Positions 54,551 through 63,408 of a stretch of 64,000 nucleotides of DNA are shown in pieces. The stretch comes from Streptomyces shenzhenensis. Lineage in GTDB: Bacteria > Actinomycetota > Actinomycetes > Streptomycetales > Streptomycetaceae. The DNA lies in contig NZ_JAJONF010000030.1 in the NCBI RefSeq assembly GCF_021462265.1, positions 55,454-119,453 on the forward strand. The letters are read 5' to 3'. The notes below the pieces were generated by a model, which made no database searches, was not told the origin of the DNA, and was given only the letters and a program-made list of their open reading frames with translations. The position numbers and the translations under genes are program-made. The first letter of the stretch is position 1. Each line of letters starts with the position of its first letter.

Positions 54551-55723
54551 ATGCAATCCCTCGTGTCCATTGACGCTGTCGACATGCGCCCGGCGGGCGT
54601 GGAACCCGTAGCGCGCGCGGTCGCTCTCGCCACCACGCTCGCGGAGCACGCCGCCGAGACCGAGCAGTCCGGCCGCCTGGCGCCCGCCTCCGTGGCAGCC
54701 GTGCGGGAGGCTGGGCTGCTCGCGCTGACAGTACCCCGCGAACTCGGTGGTCTCGGTGCCGATCTGCGCACTCTGGCGCAGGTGGCCATGGCTCTGGGGG
54801 CGGCCTGCCCTTCCACCGCATGGGTGACGTCCTTGTCGTGCTTCTCTAAGAAGTCGGTCGGCGCCGGTCTGCGTGGTCCGGTCCGTTCGGCCTACTTCGC
54901 CGACCCTCACGCGCTGGTGTGCGCCACCGCGGTCGCCGAGGGGCATGGCAGGCAGAGCGCGGACGGCCTGCGGCTGTCGGGGCGCTGGCGGATGGCGTCC
55001 GGGTGCGAGGACGCGGCATGGGCCTTCCTCATCGTGCCCGTCCTGCGCCAGGACACTCCGGCAGGGGTGGGCACCGCCCTGGTGCCGGTAGGAGACCTGG
55101 TTGTCGAGCGGTCGTGGCGCAGTGCCGGGCTGGCGGGCACGGGAAGCCACACGCTCCTCGCCGAGGACGTCGTGGTGCCGCCCGAGTACACGACGTCACC
55201 TGCTGACCGGCGCACGCCTCCGCCCGCCGTCGTCACGGTCGGCGCTGTGGTGGCGCACCTTGCTCCCATGATCGGCGCGGCCCACGGTGCGCTCGCCGTA
55301 CTTCAGGGGGTGCTGGCCGGCACGCGGGCCCCGTCGCAGACCACCTACTCCCGGCTCGTGGACTCGCCCTTGGCCCGGCACCGCTTCGGCCAGGCCAGCC
55401 ACCTGATCGACACCGCGACCCGGCGCGTCCTCGATGTCGCCGGACAACTGGACGCGACGGATCCCGCACACCCCGTGCCGAGCCTGGAACGCGCACAGCT
55501 GCGCATGCGACTGGTTTCCGCAGCCGCGGAATGCCGACAGGCCGTGGAGTGGCTGCTCGACCTGCACGGCGCCGGCGGCTTCGACCCCGGCAACCCCCTG
55601 CAGCGTTTCTGGCGGGACGTGTCCGTGGGGACGCGCTATGCCGGGCTCAACCCCTATGTCACCGAGGAGGACCACGACCGTCTTCTGCTCGGCATCGAGC
55701 CCCCCGTCTCCCTGGCGCTCTGA
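54551..55723 (+). CDS. Acyl-CoA-dehydrogenase-fold flavoprotein (group D-like)
   Basis: A protein of about 390 residues with acyl-CoA dehydrogenase fold: VAAVREAGLLALTVPRELGG, LAQVAMALGAACPSTAWV, LRLSGRWRMASGCEDAAWAFL, the GTGSHTLLAEDVVVP loop and QLRMRLVSAAAECRQAVEWLLDLHGAGG. The set resembles flavin-dependent monooxygenases such as HsaA and DszC rather than a true acyl-CoA dehydrogenase; the catalytic Glu of the dehydrogenases is not obvious. ATG at 54551 has AGGAG immediately adjacent, so GTG at 54563 is a real alternative. Confidence 0.8.
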   Translation: MQSLVSIDAVDMRPAGVEPVARAVALATTLAEHAAETEQSGRLAPASVAAVREAGLLALTVPRELGGLGADLRTLAQVAMALGAACPSTAWVTSLSCFSKKSVGAGLRGPVRSAYFADPHALVCATAVAEGHGRQSADGLRLSGRWRMASGCEDAAWAFLIVPVLRQDTPAGVGTALVPVGDLVVERSWRSAGLAGTGSHTLLAEDVVVPPEYTTSPADRRTPPPAVVTVGAVVAHLAPMIGAAHGALAVLQGVLAGTRAPSQTTYSRLVDSPLARHRFGQASHLIDTATRRVLDVAGQLDATDPAHPVPSLERAQLRMRLVSAAAECRQAVEWLLDLHGAGGFDPGNPLQRFWRDVSVGTRYAGLNPYVTEEDHDRLLLGIEPPVSLAL

Positions 55724-55961
55724 GAGGGCATTTGCGGCGGACGTCCTCGGTGAGCGTTTCGATTCGCTGCACGCCGACAGGTCGTCACCTTCGGCGAACC
55801 GGCGGGCACCGGGCCCTTCGGTCCGGAACAGCGCACAGGCACCGCACGCGGCCCGCCGAGGACACGGAGAGGGCGGACCCGATCCCCGTCTCGGCACCCG
55901 GCTCGCGCAGCACCGGGGGACGCGGTACGGCGCGCGGGGCGGGACCGTCCGGGCCGGGCGG

Positions 55962-56165
55962 TCACTTCCCGGCCGACGCGCGCCCCGCGGAGGACGGCCG
56001 GTCGTCGTCCGCGCCGGGCACGACGACCAGGAAGGCGTCCGTGCTCAGATCCATCACCACGGTCGCCCGCCCGCCTTCGGCGCGGCACCTCGCCGCGTAC
56101 TCCTCGGCCGGCCACGAGCCCCGGGGAGCCCCGGCGGGAAATCGCTCCAGCACCTTCGCACCCAT
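55962..56165 (-). CDS. Small hypothetical protein
   Basis: A 67-residue frame, MGAKVLERFPAGAPRGSWPA start, then EEYAARCRAEGGRATVVMDLSTDAFLVVVPGA. The balanced amphipathic composition, unlike the Arg/Pro-rich shadow frames nearby, suggests a real small gene of a type I have seen in streptomycetes but cannot name. GGGAGG lies 12 bases before the ATG. It has no partners. Confidence 0.5.
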   Translation of the reverse strand: MGAKVLERFPAGAPRGSWPAEEYAARCRAEGGRATVVMDLSTDAFLVVVPGADDDRPSSAGRASAGK

Positions 56166-56448
56166 AGCGGTCGTGCACCTCCCGCAGTCGGTTTTCGCCT
56201 TGTCATGGTGCGGCTGCCCGGGATCGACACGGACATGCCGGAAGCGCCGGACGACGCGGACCGCGGAGCCGTCCCGTGAACGACGTCCCGGTCGTCCTGC
56301 TCTCCGCCGACCCGTGCCCGCATGGCTGAGCGTGCCCGGGGAGCACCGAGAACTACACATAAAGAAGAAATAAGAGCAGAATGTCATCTAGCGGTGTATA
56401 CCGCACGCACCAGACGCGGTCAGGCCTGTAAGTCAAAGGAGACGAGTC

Positions 56449-56889
56449 ATGGCCAACGTCTCGCACGGCAGAAGTGACATAACCAGCCACCCCGATGTCT
56501 CCGAGATGCGGGAGCGCTACGCCCGCATGCTCGGCGGCCGTGATGTGGCGCTCGTGGACGGGCCGGTGTTCCTGCTCGGCCTGTACTGCGCGGCGTCCCC
56601 GTGGATCGTCCACTACACGGCGAGCCAGCCCGCACTCATGACCCACAACCTGATCATGGGCATAGCGATAGGCCTGCTGGCACTGGGCTTCACCAGGGCA
56701 CCGGAGCGCATGTACGGCCTGAGCTGGGCCATGTGCGCCATGGGCATCTGGATGATCATCGCCCCCTGGGTGGTCGGCACCAGCCCTGACGCGGGCGTCA
56801 TCATCAACAACGTCGTCATCGGCGCGCTGGCCCTCTGCCTCGGGCTGGTGTGCGCCGCCTCGGCTGCCAAGCGGACGCCGGCGACCTAG
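56449..56889 (+). CDS. SPW-repeat membrane protein
   Basis: A 146-residue membrane protein with four helices and two SPW-type motifs (AASPWIVHYT; IIAPWVVGTS), one per repeat. The N-terminal 30 residues are charged and cytoplasmic (DVSEMRERYARMLGG). Function unknown. AAGGAG lies upstream of ATG 56449, and the upstream 100 bp are distinctly AT-rich for this genome, probably the promoter. Confidence 0.88.
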   Translation: MANVSHGRSDITSHPDVSEMRERYARMLGGRDVALVDGPVFLLGLYCAASPWIVHYTASQPALMTHNLIMGIAIGLLALGFTRAPERMYGLSWAMCAMGIWMIIAPWVVGTSPDAGVIINNVVIGALALCLGLVCAASAAKRTPAT

Positions 56890-56919
56890 AGCAACCGCGC
56901 ATCCCCTGGAAGGGAGGAC

Positions 56920-56954
56920 GCGGGGCCGGTCCGATGACGGCGGACCGGCCCCGC
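56920..56954. terminator. Hairpin after the SPW gene
   Basis: A perfect 14-bp stem, GCGGGGCCGGTCCG to CGGACCGGCCCCGC, with a 7-base loop, 31 bp past the SPW stop. The following 200 bp up to the GNAT gene show nothing I recognise. Confidence 0.75.
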
Positions 56955-57151
56955 CGCGCGCCCGCTCAGCGGCCGGGGACCGGCCGGGGCTCCCGCGGGA
57001 CCGGGCCGCGCTGATCGGACCGGCGGCCTCCAGGACGGCCGGGCGCCGGGCCACCGCCTGCTGCCGGGCCGTCGCGACGCGCCCGCACGGCTCGGACGGC
57101 GTCCTGCAGGCAGGTGCTCGCATGTCCACGCCGGCCGCCCGTCCCGTGCGG

Positions 57152-57664
57152 TCAGGGAGCCGTGCCGAACGAGATCCACACGTCCGGCGGCAGCTCCGGC
57201 AGGCCCGGCACCGGCCTGGGCTCCTCCGTCCAGGCGTCGCCCGCGACCTCGGCCGCGACCCGCCGCCAGAAGGCGACGGCGCCCGGGTTCTCGTACTGGA
57301 AGGCGATCTCCCAGCGGCCCGGATGACGGGTGAGGACCTCGCTGGCGGCGGTCAGCCCGATGCCCGCGCGCCGCGCGCCGCGGGTCACGAAGAAGCTGTT
57401 GAGCACCCGCACCGGTGCGCCCAGCGCCCGGACGAACGCGAAGCCGACCGGGTGCTCGCCCCGCACGAAGAGGTAGGCCGCCCAGTCGGGTGAGGAGAAG
57501 GCGTCCTCGACGCGCTCGCTGCGGAACGAGCCGTCGGGCCCCGGCAGGAGTCCGCGGAACTCGGACAGGTCGTGGCGGAACATCAGCCACAGACGATCGA
57601 CGACGGGGCGGTCCCCGGGAACGGCGGGGCGGACTACGACGTCCGCTTCGATGAGTTCGGTCAT
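57152..57664 (-). CDS. GNAT-family N-acetyltransferase
   Basis: A 170-residue GNAT acetyltransferase: VVVRPAVPGDRPVVDRLWLMFRHDL start, AYLFVRGEHPVGFAFVRAL, the acetyl-CoA loop GARRAGIGLTAASEVL and WEIAFQYENPGAVAFWRRVA. Substrate unknown. Unusually, its ATG lies directly behind the T-tract of a strong intrinsic terminator, so its only Shine-Dalgarno-like sequence is part of the terminator stem. Confidence 0.88.
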   Translation of the reverse strand: MTELIEADVVVRPAVPGDRPVVDRLWLMFRHDLSEFRGLLPGPDGSFRSERVEDAFSSPDWAAYLFVRGEHPVGFAFVRALGAPVRVLNSFFVTRGARRAGIGLTAASEVLTRHPGRWEIAFQYENPGAVAFWRRVAAEVAGDAWTEEPRPVPGLPELPPDVWISFGTAP

Positions 57665-57665
57665 G

Positions 57666-57709
57666 AAAAAAGCCTCATCCGGCGGGAGTTGCCCGCGCCG
57701 GATGAGGCT
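57666..57709 (-). terminator. Intrinsic terminator with T-tract, permease/GNAT junction
   Basis: On the minus strand a perfect 14-bp stem (AGCCTCATCCGGCG with its complement at 57671-57709) is followed by six T residues. Canonical rho-independent structures with a U-tract are rare in Streptomyces. It ends transcription from the permease gene and abuts the GNAT start. Confidence 0.85.
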
Positions 57710-57726
57710 GACGTGTACTGGTGACA

Positions 57727-59196
57727 CTACACCACGGCCGGCTCCTCCGGCGTCAGATACTCCTCCCCGATCTCCTTCACCCCGAACGGCCACACCTTCT
57801 CCAGCCGCGCCCAGACCAGGAACGCCACGCAGCCGAGGGCGAGCCAGGCCAGGGACCACTCGATGGGGTGGCGGCCCGGGGAGTTCCGGTCGGCGTAGCC
57901 GTAGATCACGCACCAGCCGGCGAAGGCGACGATGCTCGGCAGCGGGTAGAGCCACATGCGGTACGGCCGCTTCAGCGCCGGCTGCCGGCGGCGCAGCACC
58001 GTGAGCGCCACGATCTGGGCCAGCGCCTGGACGATCACCATCACGGTGGTGAGCAGCTGGATCAGGGTCGCCAGGTCGGTGTGGCGGCCGATCAGGAAGC
58101 CGATCGCGGTGATCACGCCCATGGTCGCGAGACCCAGCGTCGGGAACCGGTGCTTCGGGTGCAGTTTCCCGTAGGGGCGGAAGAAGACGCGGTCGCGGGC
58201 CGCGTCGTAGGGCACCCGGGAGCCGCCGAGCAGGCCGGTGAAGACCGAGGCGAAGGCCGTGATCAGGATCAGCACGGTGACCGTGTCGGCGGCTCCCCTG
58301 CCCCAGGTCTTCTCCAGGACCGCCGAGGCGACCGAGGTCGAGGCGATGTCGTCCGGGTGCGTCATGCGGTGCCAGTCGATGACGCCGAGCGTGCCGATCT
58401 GGAGCAGCAGGTAGATCGCCATGATGCCGAGGATCGAGAAGATGACGGAGCGCGGCAGGACGCGGCCGGGGTCCTTGATCTCGGCGCCCATGTAGGCGGT
58501 CGTGTTGTAGCCGAGGTAGTCGTAGATGCCGATGGTCAGGCCCGCGGCGAAGCCGAGCCAGAAGTGGTCGCTCGTCAGGTCGAAGGCGTGGGCCGGGTAG
58601 GTGAAGGCCAGATGCGGGCTGAAGTCGCTCGCCGCGGCGACGATCACCAGCAGCACCGAGGCGATCATCACCGTCCACATGACGGCGGTGATCCTGGCGA
58701 TGTGCTCGATGCCGCGCCAGAGCAGGAGCACCACCAGGGCGATGACGCCGAGCCCGATCAGGTCGCCGGAGGTCTGGCCGAGGCCGGGAGCGAGGTAGCC
58801 CAGGTACTGGACGAAGCCGACCACGCCCGTGGACATGATCAGCGGGATGAAGAGCATCGCCGTCCACACGAACAGGAACGGCACGAGGCGTCCGGTGCGG
58901 TACTGGAAGGCCTGGCGCAGATAGACGTAACTGCCGCCGGAGCCGGGCATCGCGGCACCCAGTTCGGCCCAGACGAGGCCGTCGCAGAGGGCGAGCACCG
59001 CGCCCGCGACGAAACCGGTGACCGCCTGCGGGCCGCCGAACGCGGCGACCATCAGCGGAATGGTCACGAACGGACCGATGCCGCACATCTGGCTCATGTT
59101 GATGGCGGTGGCCTGGAACAGCCCGACACGGCGGACGAAACCGCCGGCCGGTGGCGCACTGCCCGGGACGACGGGACTACCGGGACCTGCAGACAT
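57727..59196 (-). CDS. APC-family amino acid permease
   Basis: A 489-residue transporter of the amino acid-polyamine-organocation superfamily: about 12 helices, the conserved MCGIGPFVTIPLMVAAFGGPQAV first helix, AELGAAMPGSGGSYVYLRQAF, and GYNTTAYMGAEIKDPGRVLPRSV after helix 6. Its C-terminus is cytoplasmic. Divergent from the ROK gene with the ROK-type operator in between, so it is likely a ROK target. Substrate unknown. Confidence 0.9.
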   Translation of the reverse strand: MSAGPGSPVVPGSAPPAGGFVRRVGLFQATAINMSQMCGIGPFVTIPLMVAAFGGPQAVTGFVAGAVLALCDGLVWAELGAAMPGSGGSYVYLRQAFQYRTGRLVPFLFVWTAMLFIPLIMSTGVVGFVQYLGYLAPGLGQTSGDLIGLGVIALVVLLLWRGIEHIARITAVMWTVMIASVLLVIVAAASDFSPHLAFTYPAHAFDLTSDHFWLGFAAGLTIGIYDYLGYNTTAYMGAEIKDPGRVLPRSVIFSILGIMAIYLLLQIGTLGVIDWHRMTHPDDIASTSVASAVLEKTWGRGAADTVTVLILITAFASVFTGLLGGSRVPYDAARDRVFFRPYGKLHPKHRFPTLGLATMGVITAIGFLIGRHTDLATLIQLLTTVMVIVQALAQIVALTVLRRRQPALKRPYRMWLYPLPSIVAFAGWCVIYGYADRNSPGRHPIEWSLAWLALGCVAFLVWARLEKVWPFGVKEIGEEYLTPEEPAVV

Positions 59197-59274
59197 GGGG
59201 GCTCCTGGGCGAGACACGGGGAGGCGGGCGAGGCGGGTAGGACGGGCGGACGCCGACTCGGCGGGATGGCCGAT

Positions 59275-59294
59275 AAAGTTAAGGAGCCTTACTA
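59275..59294. promoter_or_regulatory. ROK operator, permease-ROK divergent region
   Basis: AAAGTTAAGGAGCCTTACTA. Its reverse complement matches the site in front of the CsxA-type gene at 16 of 20 positions. It lies 78 bp upstream of the permease start and 41 bp upstream of the ROK start. Confidence 0.65.
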
Positions 59295-59335
59295 GATGCG
59301 TCAAGTATGCGTCGGGAATCGGTGAGAATGGTGCG

Positions 59336-60523
59336 ATGGCCGCCAGCGACGTCGTAGAGGAGCAGGAGCAGCCCTGGAGCCGGCAGCGACTGCGCAGCAC
59401 CAACGAGCGGCTGCTGCTGGACCGGCTGCGCCTGCTCGGTTCCGCCTCCCGCGCCCAACTGGCCCGTCAGACGGGCCTGTCGAAGCCGACGGTGTCCAGC
59501 GCGCTCGCGGCGCTCAGCTCGGCGGGGCTGGTGCACGAGGTCGGCACCCATGTGCCGGAGCGCGGCCGCACCGCCGTGCTGTACGCGCCCGATCCGGCGG
59601 CCGGCCACGCGCTCGGCATCGACGTGGGCCGGAGCTGGCTGCGGGTGGCGGTCGCCGATCTCGACGGCACCCTGGTCGCCCGCTCCGACGTGCGCAACCG
59701 TGCCCGGGGTTCGGACGCGATGGCCGACCTGCTGGTCGCCACCGCCCGTCAGGTCGTCGCCGACTCGGGGGTGGATCCGGCCGAGGTGGTGCACGGAGTG
59801 GTGGGCACCCCGGGCGTGTACGACGAACGGCAGCGGCGGGTGCGGTACGCGATGCATCTGCCCGGATGGGGCCGCGCGGGCCTCCTCGACCGGATGCGCG
59901 AGGAGCTGGGCGTCCCGCTGGAGGTGCACAACGACGCCAACCTGGCCGCCCTCGGCGAGTACACCTACGGCGTCGGGGCGGGCAGCCGGCTCTTCGCGTA
60001 CATCATGATCGGCACCGGGCTCGGGATGGGCGTGGTCAGCGAGGGGCGTCTGTTCACCGGGGCGCACGGGCTGGCCGGGGAGATCGGCTTCCTGCCCTGG
60101 CCGGGGCGGCGACGGGGGCCCGAGCGACTGGAGGACGCGGTGTCGGGGGTGGCCGTGGCCGAGACGGCGCGGCGGCTGGGGATGAGCGGGCAGCTCACCG
60201 CGAAGTCCGTGTTCGACGCGGCACGCCAGGGCGATCCGGCCGCGGTGGAGGCGGTACGCCTGGAGGGCGAGCGGATCGCCCACACGGTGGCGGCGGCCGC
60301 GGCCGTGCTCGACCCCGACCTGGTGGTGCTCGGCGGCGGTGTCGGCCACAGCGTCGACCTGCTGCTGCGCCCCGTGCGGGAGCATCTGCGCACCCTCACA
60401 CCGCTGCGCCCGAAGCTGGCACCCAGCCGGCTCGGCGAGGACGCGGTGCTGCTCGGCGCGGTGGCCACGGCCCTGGGCACCGCCCGTGACCAGGTGTTCC
60501 AGCGCAGGTCGGACGCTTCCTGA
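59336..60523 (+). CDS. ROK-family transcriptional regulator
   Basis: A 395-residue ROK repressor: winged HTH in SRAQLARQTGLSKPTVSSALAALSSAGLV, then a sugar-kinase-like body with GIDVGRSWLRVAVADLDG, EVHNDANLAALGEY, IGTGLGMGVVSEGRL and GAHGLAGEIGF. Related regulators respond to glucosamine or chito-oligosaccharides. Shared operator sequence with the downstream exo-glucosaminidase gene suggests it controls that gene. A GGCGCCC/GGGCGCC hairpin (60531-60552) follows. Confidence 0.9.
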   Translation: MAASDVVEEQEQPWSRQRLRSTNERLLLDRLRLLGSASRAQLARQTGLSKPTVSSALAALSSAGLVHEVGTHVPERGRTAVLYAPDPAAGHALGIDVGRSWLRVAVADLDGTLVARSDVRNRARGSDAMADLLVATARQVVADSGVDPAEVVHGVVGTPGVYDERQRRVRYAMHLPGWGRAGLLDRMREELGVPLEVHNDANLAALGEYTYGVGAGSRLFAYIMIGTGLGMGVVSEGRLFTGAHGLAGEIGFLPWPGRRRGPERLEDAVSGVAVAETARRLGMSGQLTAKSVFDAARQGDPAAVEAVRLEGERIAHTVAAAAAVLDPDLVVLGGGVGHSVDLLLRPVREHLRTLTPLRPKLAPSRLGEDAVLLGAVATALGTARDQVFQRRSDAS

Positions 60524-60530
60524 CAGCGGC

Positions 60531-60552
60531 GGCGCCCACGCGCGCGGGCGCC
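60531..60552 (+). terminator. Short hairpin after the ROK gene
   Basis: A 7-bp stem, GGCGCCC to GGGCGCC, with an 8-base loop, directly after the ROK stop. Confidence 0.4.
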
Positions 60553-60559
60553 ACGGTGA

Positions 60560-60617
60560 TTGACACCACCTGCACGGCACCCTAGCTTGAGGCGAGTTAG
60601 TAAAGTTTCCTAACTTT
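60560..60617 (+). promoter_or_regulatory. Promoter and ROK operator of the glucosaminidase gene
   Basis: A good sigma-70-type promoter, TTGACA (60560-60565), 17-bp spacer, TAGCTT (60583-60588). The operator TAGTAAAGTTTCCTAACTTT at 60598-60617 lies at or just after the expected transcription start, where a bound repressor would block initiation. Confidence 0.65.
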
Positions 60618-60635
60618 ACGAGCCTGGAGACCACA

Positions 60636-63353
60636 GTGTTCCCTCGCCGTGCCCCCGGACACCGCCTCGCCACGGCCGCCGTGGCCCTGGGACTGCTCTG
60701 TTCACTCAACACCAGCGCCTGGGCCGGGGCCCGCGACCCGGCCCACGGGCCCGCCCGGATCACCCGTGTGCCGTCCGCCGCCGGGTCCGCGACCCCGCTG
60801 TCGGGCTACGCGATCCGGTCGACGGCCGACGTGCGCGACTCCGCGTCGGCGGTCTCCTCCCCCGGCTACCCGGCACAGGGCTGGTATCCGGCCGGGCCCC
60901 GCTCCACGGTCCTGGCCGCGCTGCTCGCCGACGGCGTCCATCCCGACCCGTTCGTCTCCACCAACCAGCAGAAGATTCCCAAGGCGCCCTTCCAGGTGCC
61001 CTGGTGGTACCGCAGCGACTTCTCGGTGGCCGACCCCGCACAGCGCACCTACCTGGACTTCAGCGGTGTGATCTCGGCGGCCGACGTGTACGTGAACGGC
61101 CGGAAGGTCGCGTCCACCGCCGACGTCACCGGCGCCTACACCCGACACGAACTGGACGTCACCTCGCTGGTGAGGGCCGGCACGAACACGGTCGCCTTCC
61201 GGATCCGGCCCAACGACCCGGACAAGAACCTCACCATGGGCTGGATCGACTGGCTCCAGCCGCCGCCCGACCAGAACATGGGCATCGTCCGGGACGTCCT
61301 GGTCCGGCGCGGCGGCCCGGTCGCGCTGCGCGACGCGCACGTGGTGACGAAACTCGCGGTGCCGTCGCTGGCGACGGCCGACCTGACGGTGAAGGCGCGG
61401 GCCCGCAACGACTCGGACACCCCGGTCACCGCCCAGGTCTCCGGCACGGTGGCGGGAGTGCCCGTCGCCCGGTCGGTCCGGCTCGCCGCCCACCAGACCA
61501 GGACCGTCACCTTCACCCCGGCCGACACCCCAGGCCTGCACCTCACCTCCCCGAGGGTGTGGTGGCCGGCGGGCATGGGCGGCCAGCCGCTCTACGGCCT
61601 CGACCTCACCGCTTCCGTCGCCGGCACGAAGTCCGACACCGCGCACCATCGCTTCGGCGTCCGTGACGTCCGGGCACCGCTGAACTCCGACGGCGCCCGC
61701 CAGTACGCGGTCAACGGCCGCCGGCTGCTGGTCAAGGGCGGCGGCTGGTCACCCGACGAGTTCCTGCGCTGGGACCGCACCTATACCGAGGACCGCCTCA
61801 AGTACGCCCTCGACCTCGGCCTCAACGCCATCCGGCTGGAAGGTCACATCGAGCCCGACGAGTTCTTCGACCTCGCCGACCGCTACGGCATCCTCACCCT
61901 CCCGGGCTGGGAGTGCTGCGACAAGTGGGAGGGCCAGGTCAACGGCGCCGGCGAGCGCGGCGAGAAGTGGACGGCCGCCGACTACCCGGTCGCCCAGGCC
62001 TCGATGGCCGCCGAGGCCGCCCGGCTGCGCGACCACCCGAGCGTGGTCTCCTTCCTGATCGGCAGCGACTTCGCCCCCGACGCGAAGATCGAGAAGTTGT
62101 ACCTGGACGCCCTGAAGGCCGCCGACTGGTCGGTCCCGGTGGTCCCCGCCGCCTCCGACAACTCCACACCGCAGCTGGGCAGTTCGGGCATGAAGATGAC
62201 CGGCCCGTACGACTGGGTCCCGCCGGGCTACTGGTACGCCAAGCGTGAGGGCGGCGCCACCGGCTTCAACTCCGAGACCAGCGCGGGCCCGGACATCCCC
62301 ACCCTCGACACCCTGCGCCGGATGATGACACCCGCCGAGCTCGGCACCCTCTGGCAGAACCCGGGCATCCGCCAGTACCACCGTTCCCCTTCCCCCGTCT
62401 TCGGCACGCTGAAGATCTACGACGAGGCCCTCACCGGCCGGTACGGCGCCCCGAGGAGCCTCACCGACTACGTCCGCAAGGCGCAGCTCGCCCAGTACGA
62501 GAACGTCCGCGCCCAGTACGAGGCGTACGGGCGCAACGCCACGGACTCCTCGAAGCCGTCGACCGGGGTCGTCTACTGGATGTTCAACAGCGGCTGGACG
62601 TCCCTGCACTGGCAGCTGACGGACCGTTATCTCGACCAGGGCGGCGCCTACTTCGGTGCGAAGAAGGCGGGCGAACCCCTGCACGTCCAGTACTCGTACG
62701 ACGACCGCTCGGTGGTCGTGGTGAACCAGCGGCACGCCCCGGCTTCCCGGCTCACCGCCCGGGTCACCTTGTTCAACCCCGACGGCACCCAGAAGTACGA
62801 CCGGACCGCCACCGGGATCACGGTCAGGGGCGACGGCGCGCACAGCACCGCGCTCACGGTGCCGGCGTCGGTGACCGGGCTGTCGTCCACCTATCTGGCG
62901 CGGCTGGTCCTCACCGACGCCGACGGCCTGGAGGTGAGCCGCAACGTCTACTGGCTCTCCACCAGGCCCGACACCCTCGACTGGGCGAACACCGACTGGT
63001 ATCACACACCGACCACCGGCCACGCGGACCTGACCGGGCTCTCCTCGATGGCCCAGGTCCCGGTCACGGCGACGGCGTCGACGACGGACGTCCACGGCAC
63101 GTCGACCACCACGGTCACCGTCCGCAACACGGGCACGGGAAGGACCCCGGCCCTGCTGACCGACGTCCACCTGGTCGACGCGCACGGCAGGCCGGTGCTG
63201 CCCGTGCGCTGGTCGGACAACGAGGTCAGCCTGTGGCCGGGCGAGTCGGCGACCCTGACCGCCACCTTCCGGACGGCGGATCTGCACGGCTCCGCGCCCC
63301 GGGTGCGGGTCTCCGGCTGGAACGCCGAGGAGCGGACGTTCCAGGCGCGTTGA
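60636..63353 (+). CDS. Exo-beta-D-glucosaminidase, GH2 (CsxA-like), secreted
   Basis: A 905-residue secreted glycosidase of family 2. The N-terminal signal peptide (LATAAVALGLLCSLNTSAWA) is followed by jelly-roll and Ig-like domains, a TIM barrel and a further beta domain. By match to the characterised chitosan exo-glucosaminidase CsxA, catalytic residues are Asp478 in FLIGSDFAPD and Glu547 in NSETSAG; HIEPDEFFDLADRYGILTLP and WECCDKWEGQ are typical. It releases glucosamine from chito-oligosaccharide ends. Its promoter carries the ROK operator. Confidence 0.9.
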   Translation: MFPRRAPGHRLATAAVALGLLCSLNTSAWAGARDPAHGPARITRVPSAAGSATPLSGYAIRSTADVRDSASAVSSPGYPAQGWYPAGPRSTVLAALLADGVHPDPFVSTNQQKIPKAPFQVPWWYRSDFSVADPAQRTYLDFSGVISAADVYVNGRKVASTADVTGAYTRHELDVTSLVRAGTNTVAFRIRPNDPDKNLTMGWIDWLQPPPDQNMGIVRDVLVRRGGPVALRDAHVVTKLAVPSLATADLTVKARARNDSDTPVTAQVSGTVAGVPVARSVRLAAHQTRTVTFTPADTPGLHLTSPRVWWPAGMGGQPLYGLDLTASVAGTKSDTAHHRFGVRDVRAPLNSDGARQYAVNGRRLLVKGGGWSPDEFLRWDRTYTEDRLKYALDLGLNAIRLEGHIEPDEFFDLADRYGILTLPGWECCDKWEGQVNGAGERGEKWTAADYPVAQASMAAEAARLRDHPSVVSFLIGSDFAPDAKIEKLYLDALKAADWSVPVVPAASDNSTPQLGSSGMKMTGPYDWVPPGYWYAKREGGATGFNSETSAGPDIPTLDTLRRMMTPAELGTLWQNPGIRQYHRSPSPVFGTLKIYDEALTGRYGAPRSLTDYVRKAQLAQYENVRAQYEAYGRNATDSSKPSTGVVYWMFNSGWTSLHWQLTDRYLDQGGAYFGAKKAGEPLHVQYSYDDRSVVVVNQRHAPASRLTARVTLFNPDGTQKYDRTATGITVRGDGAHSTALTVPASVTGLSSTYLARLVLTDADGLEVSRNVYWLSTRPDTLDWANTDWYHTPTTGHADLTGLSSMAQVPVTATASTTDVHGTSTTTVTVRNTGTGRTPALLTDVHLVDAHGRPVLPVRWSDNEVSLWPGESATLTATFRTADLHGSAPRVRVSGWNAEERTFQAR

Positions 63354-63375
63354 GGCAAGCCGCGACAAGCGGGGC

Positions 63376-63402
63376 GGGGCCCGGCCGCGAGGGCCGGGCC
63401 CC
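63376..63402. terminator. Bidirectional hairpin terminator
   Basis: A perfect 11-bp stem, GGGGCCCGGCC to GGCCGGGCCCC, with a 5-base loop, between two convergent genes. Confidence 0.7.
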
Positions 63403-63408
63403 GGGCCC

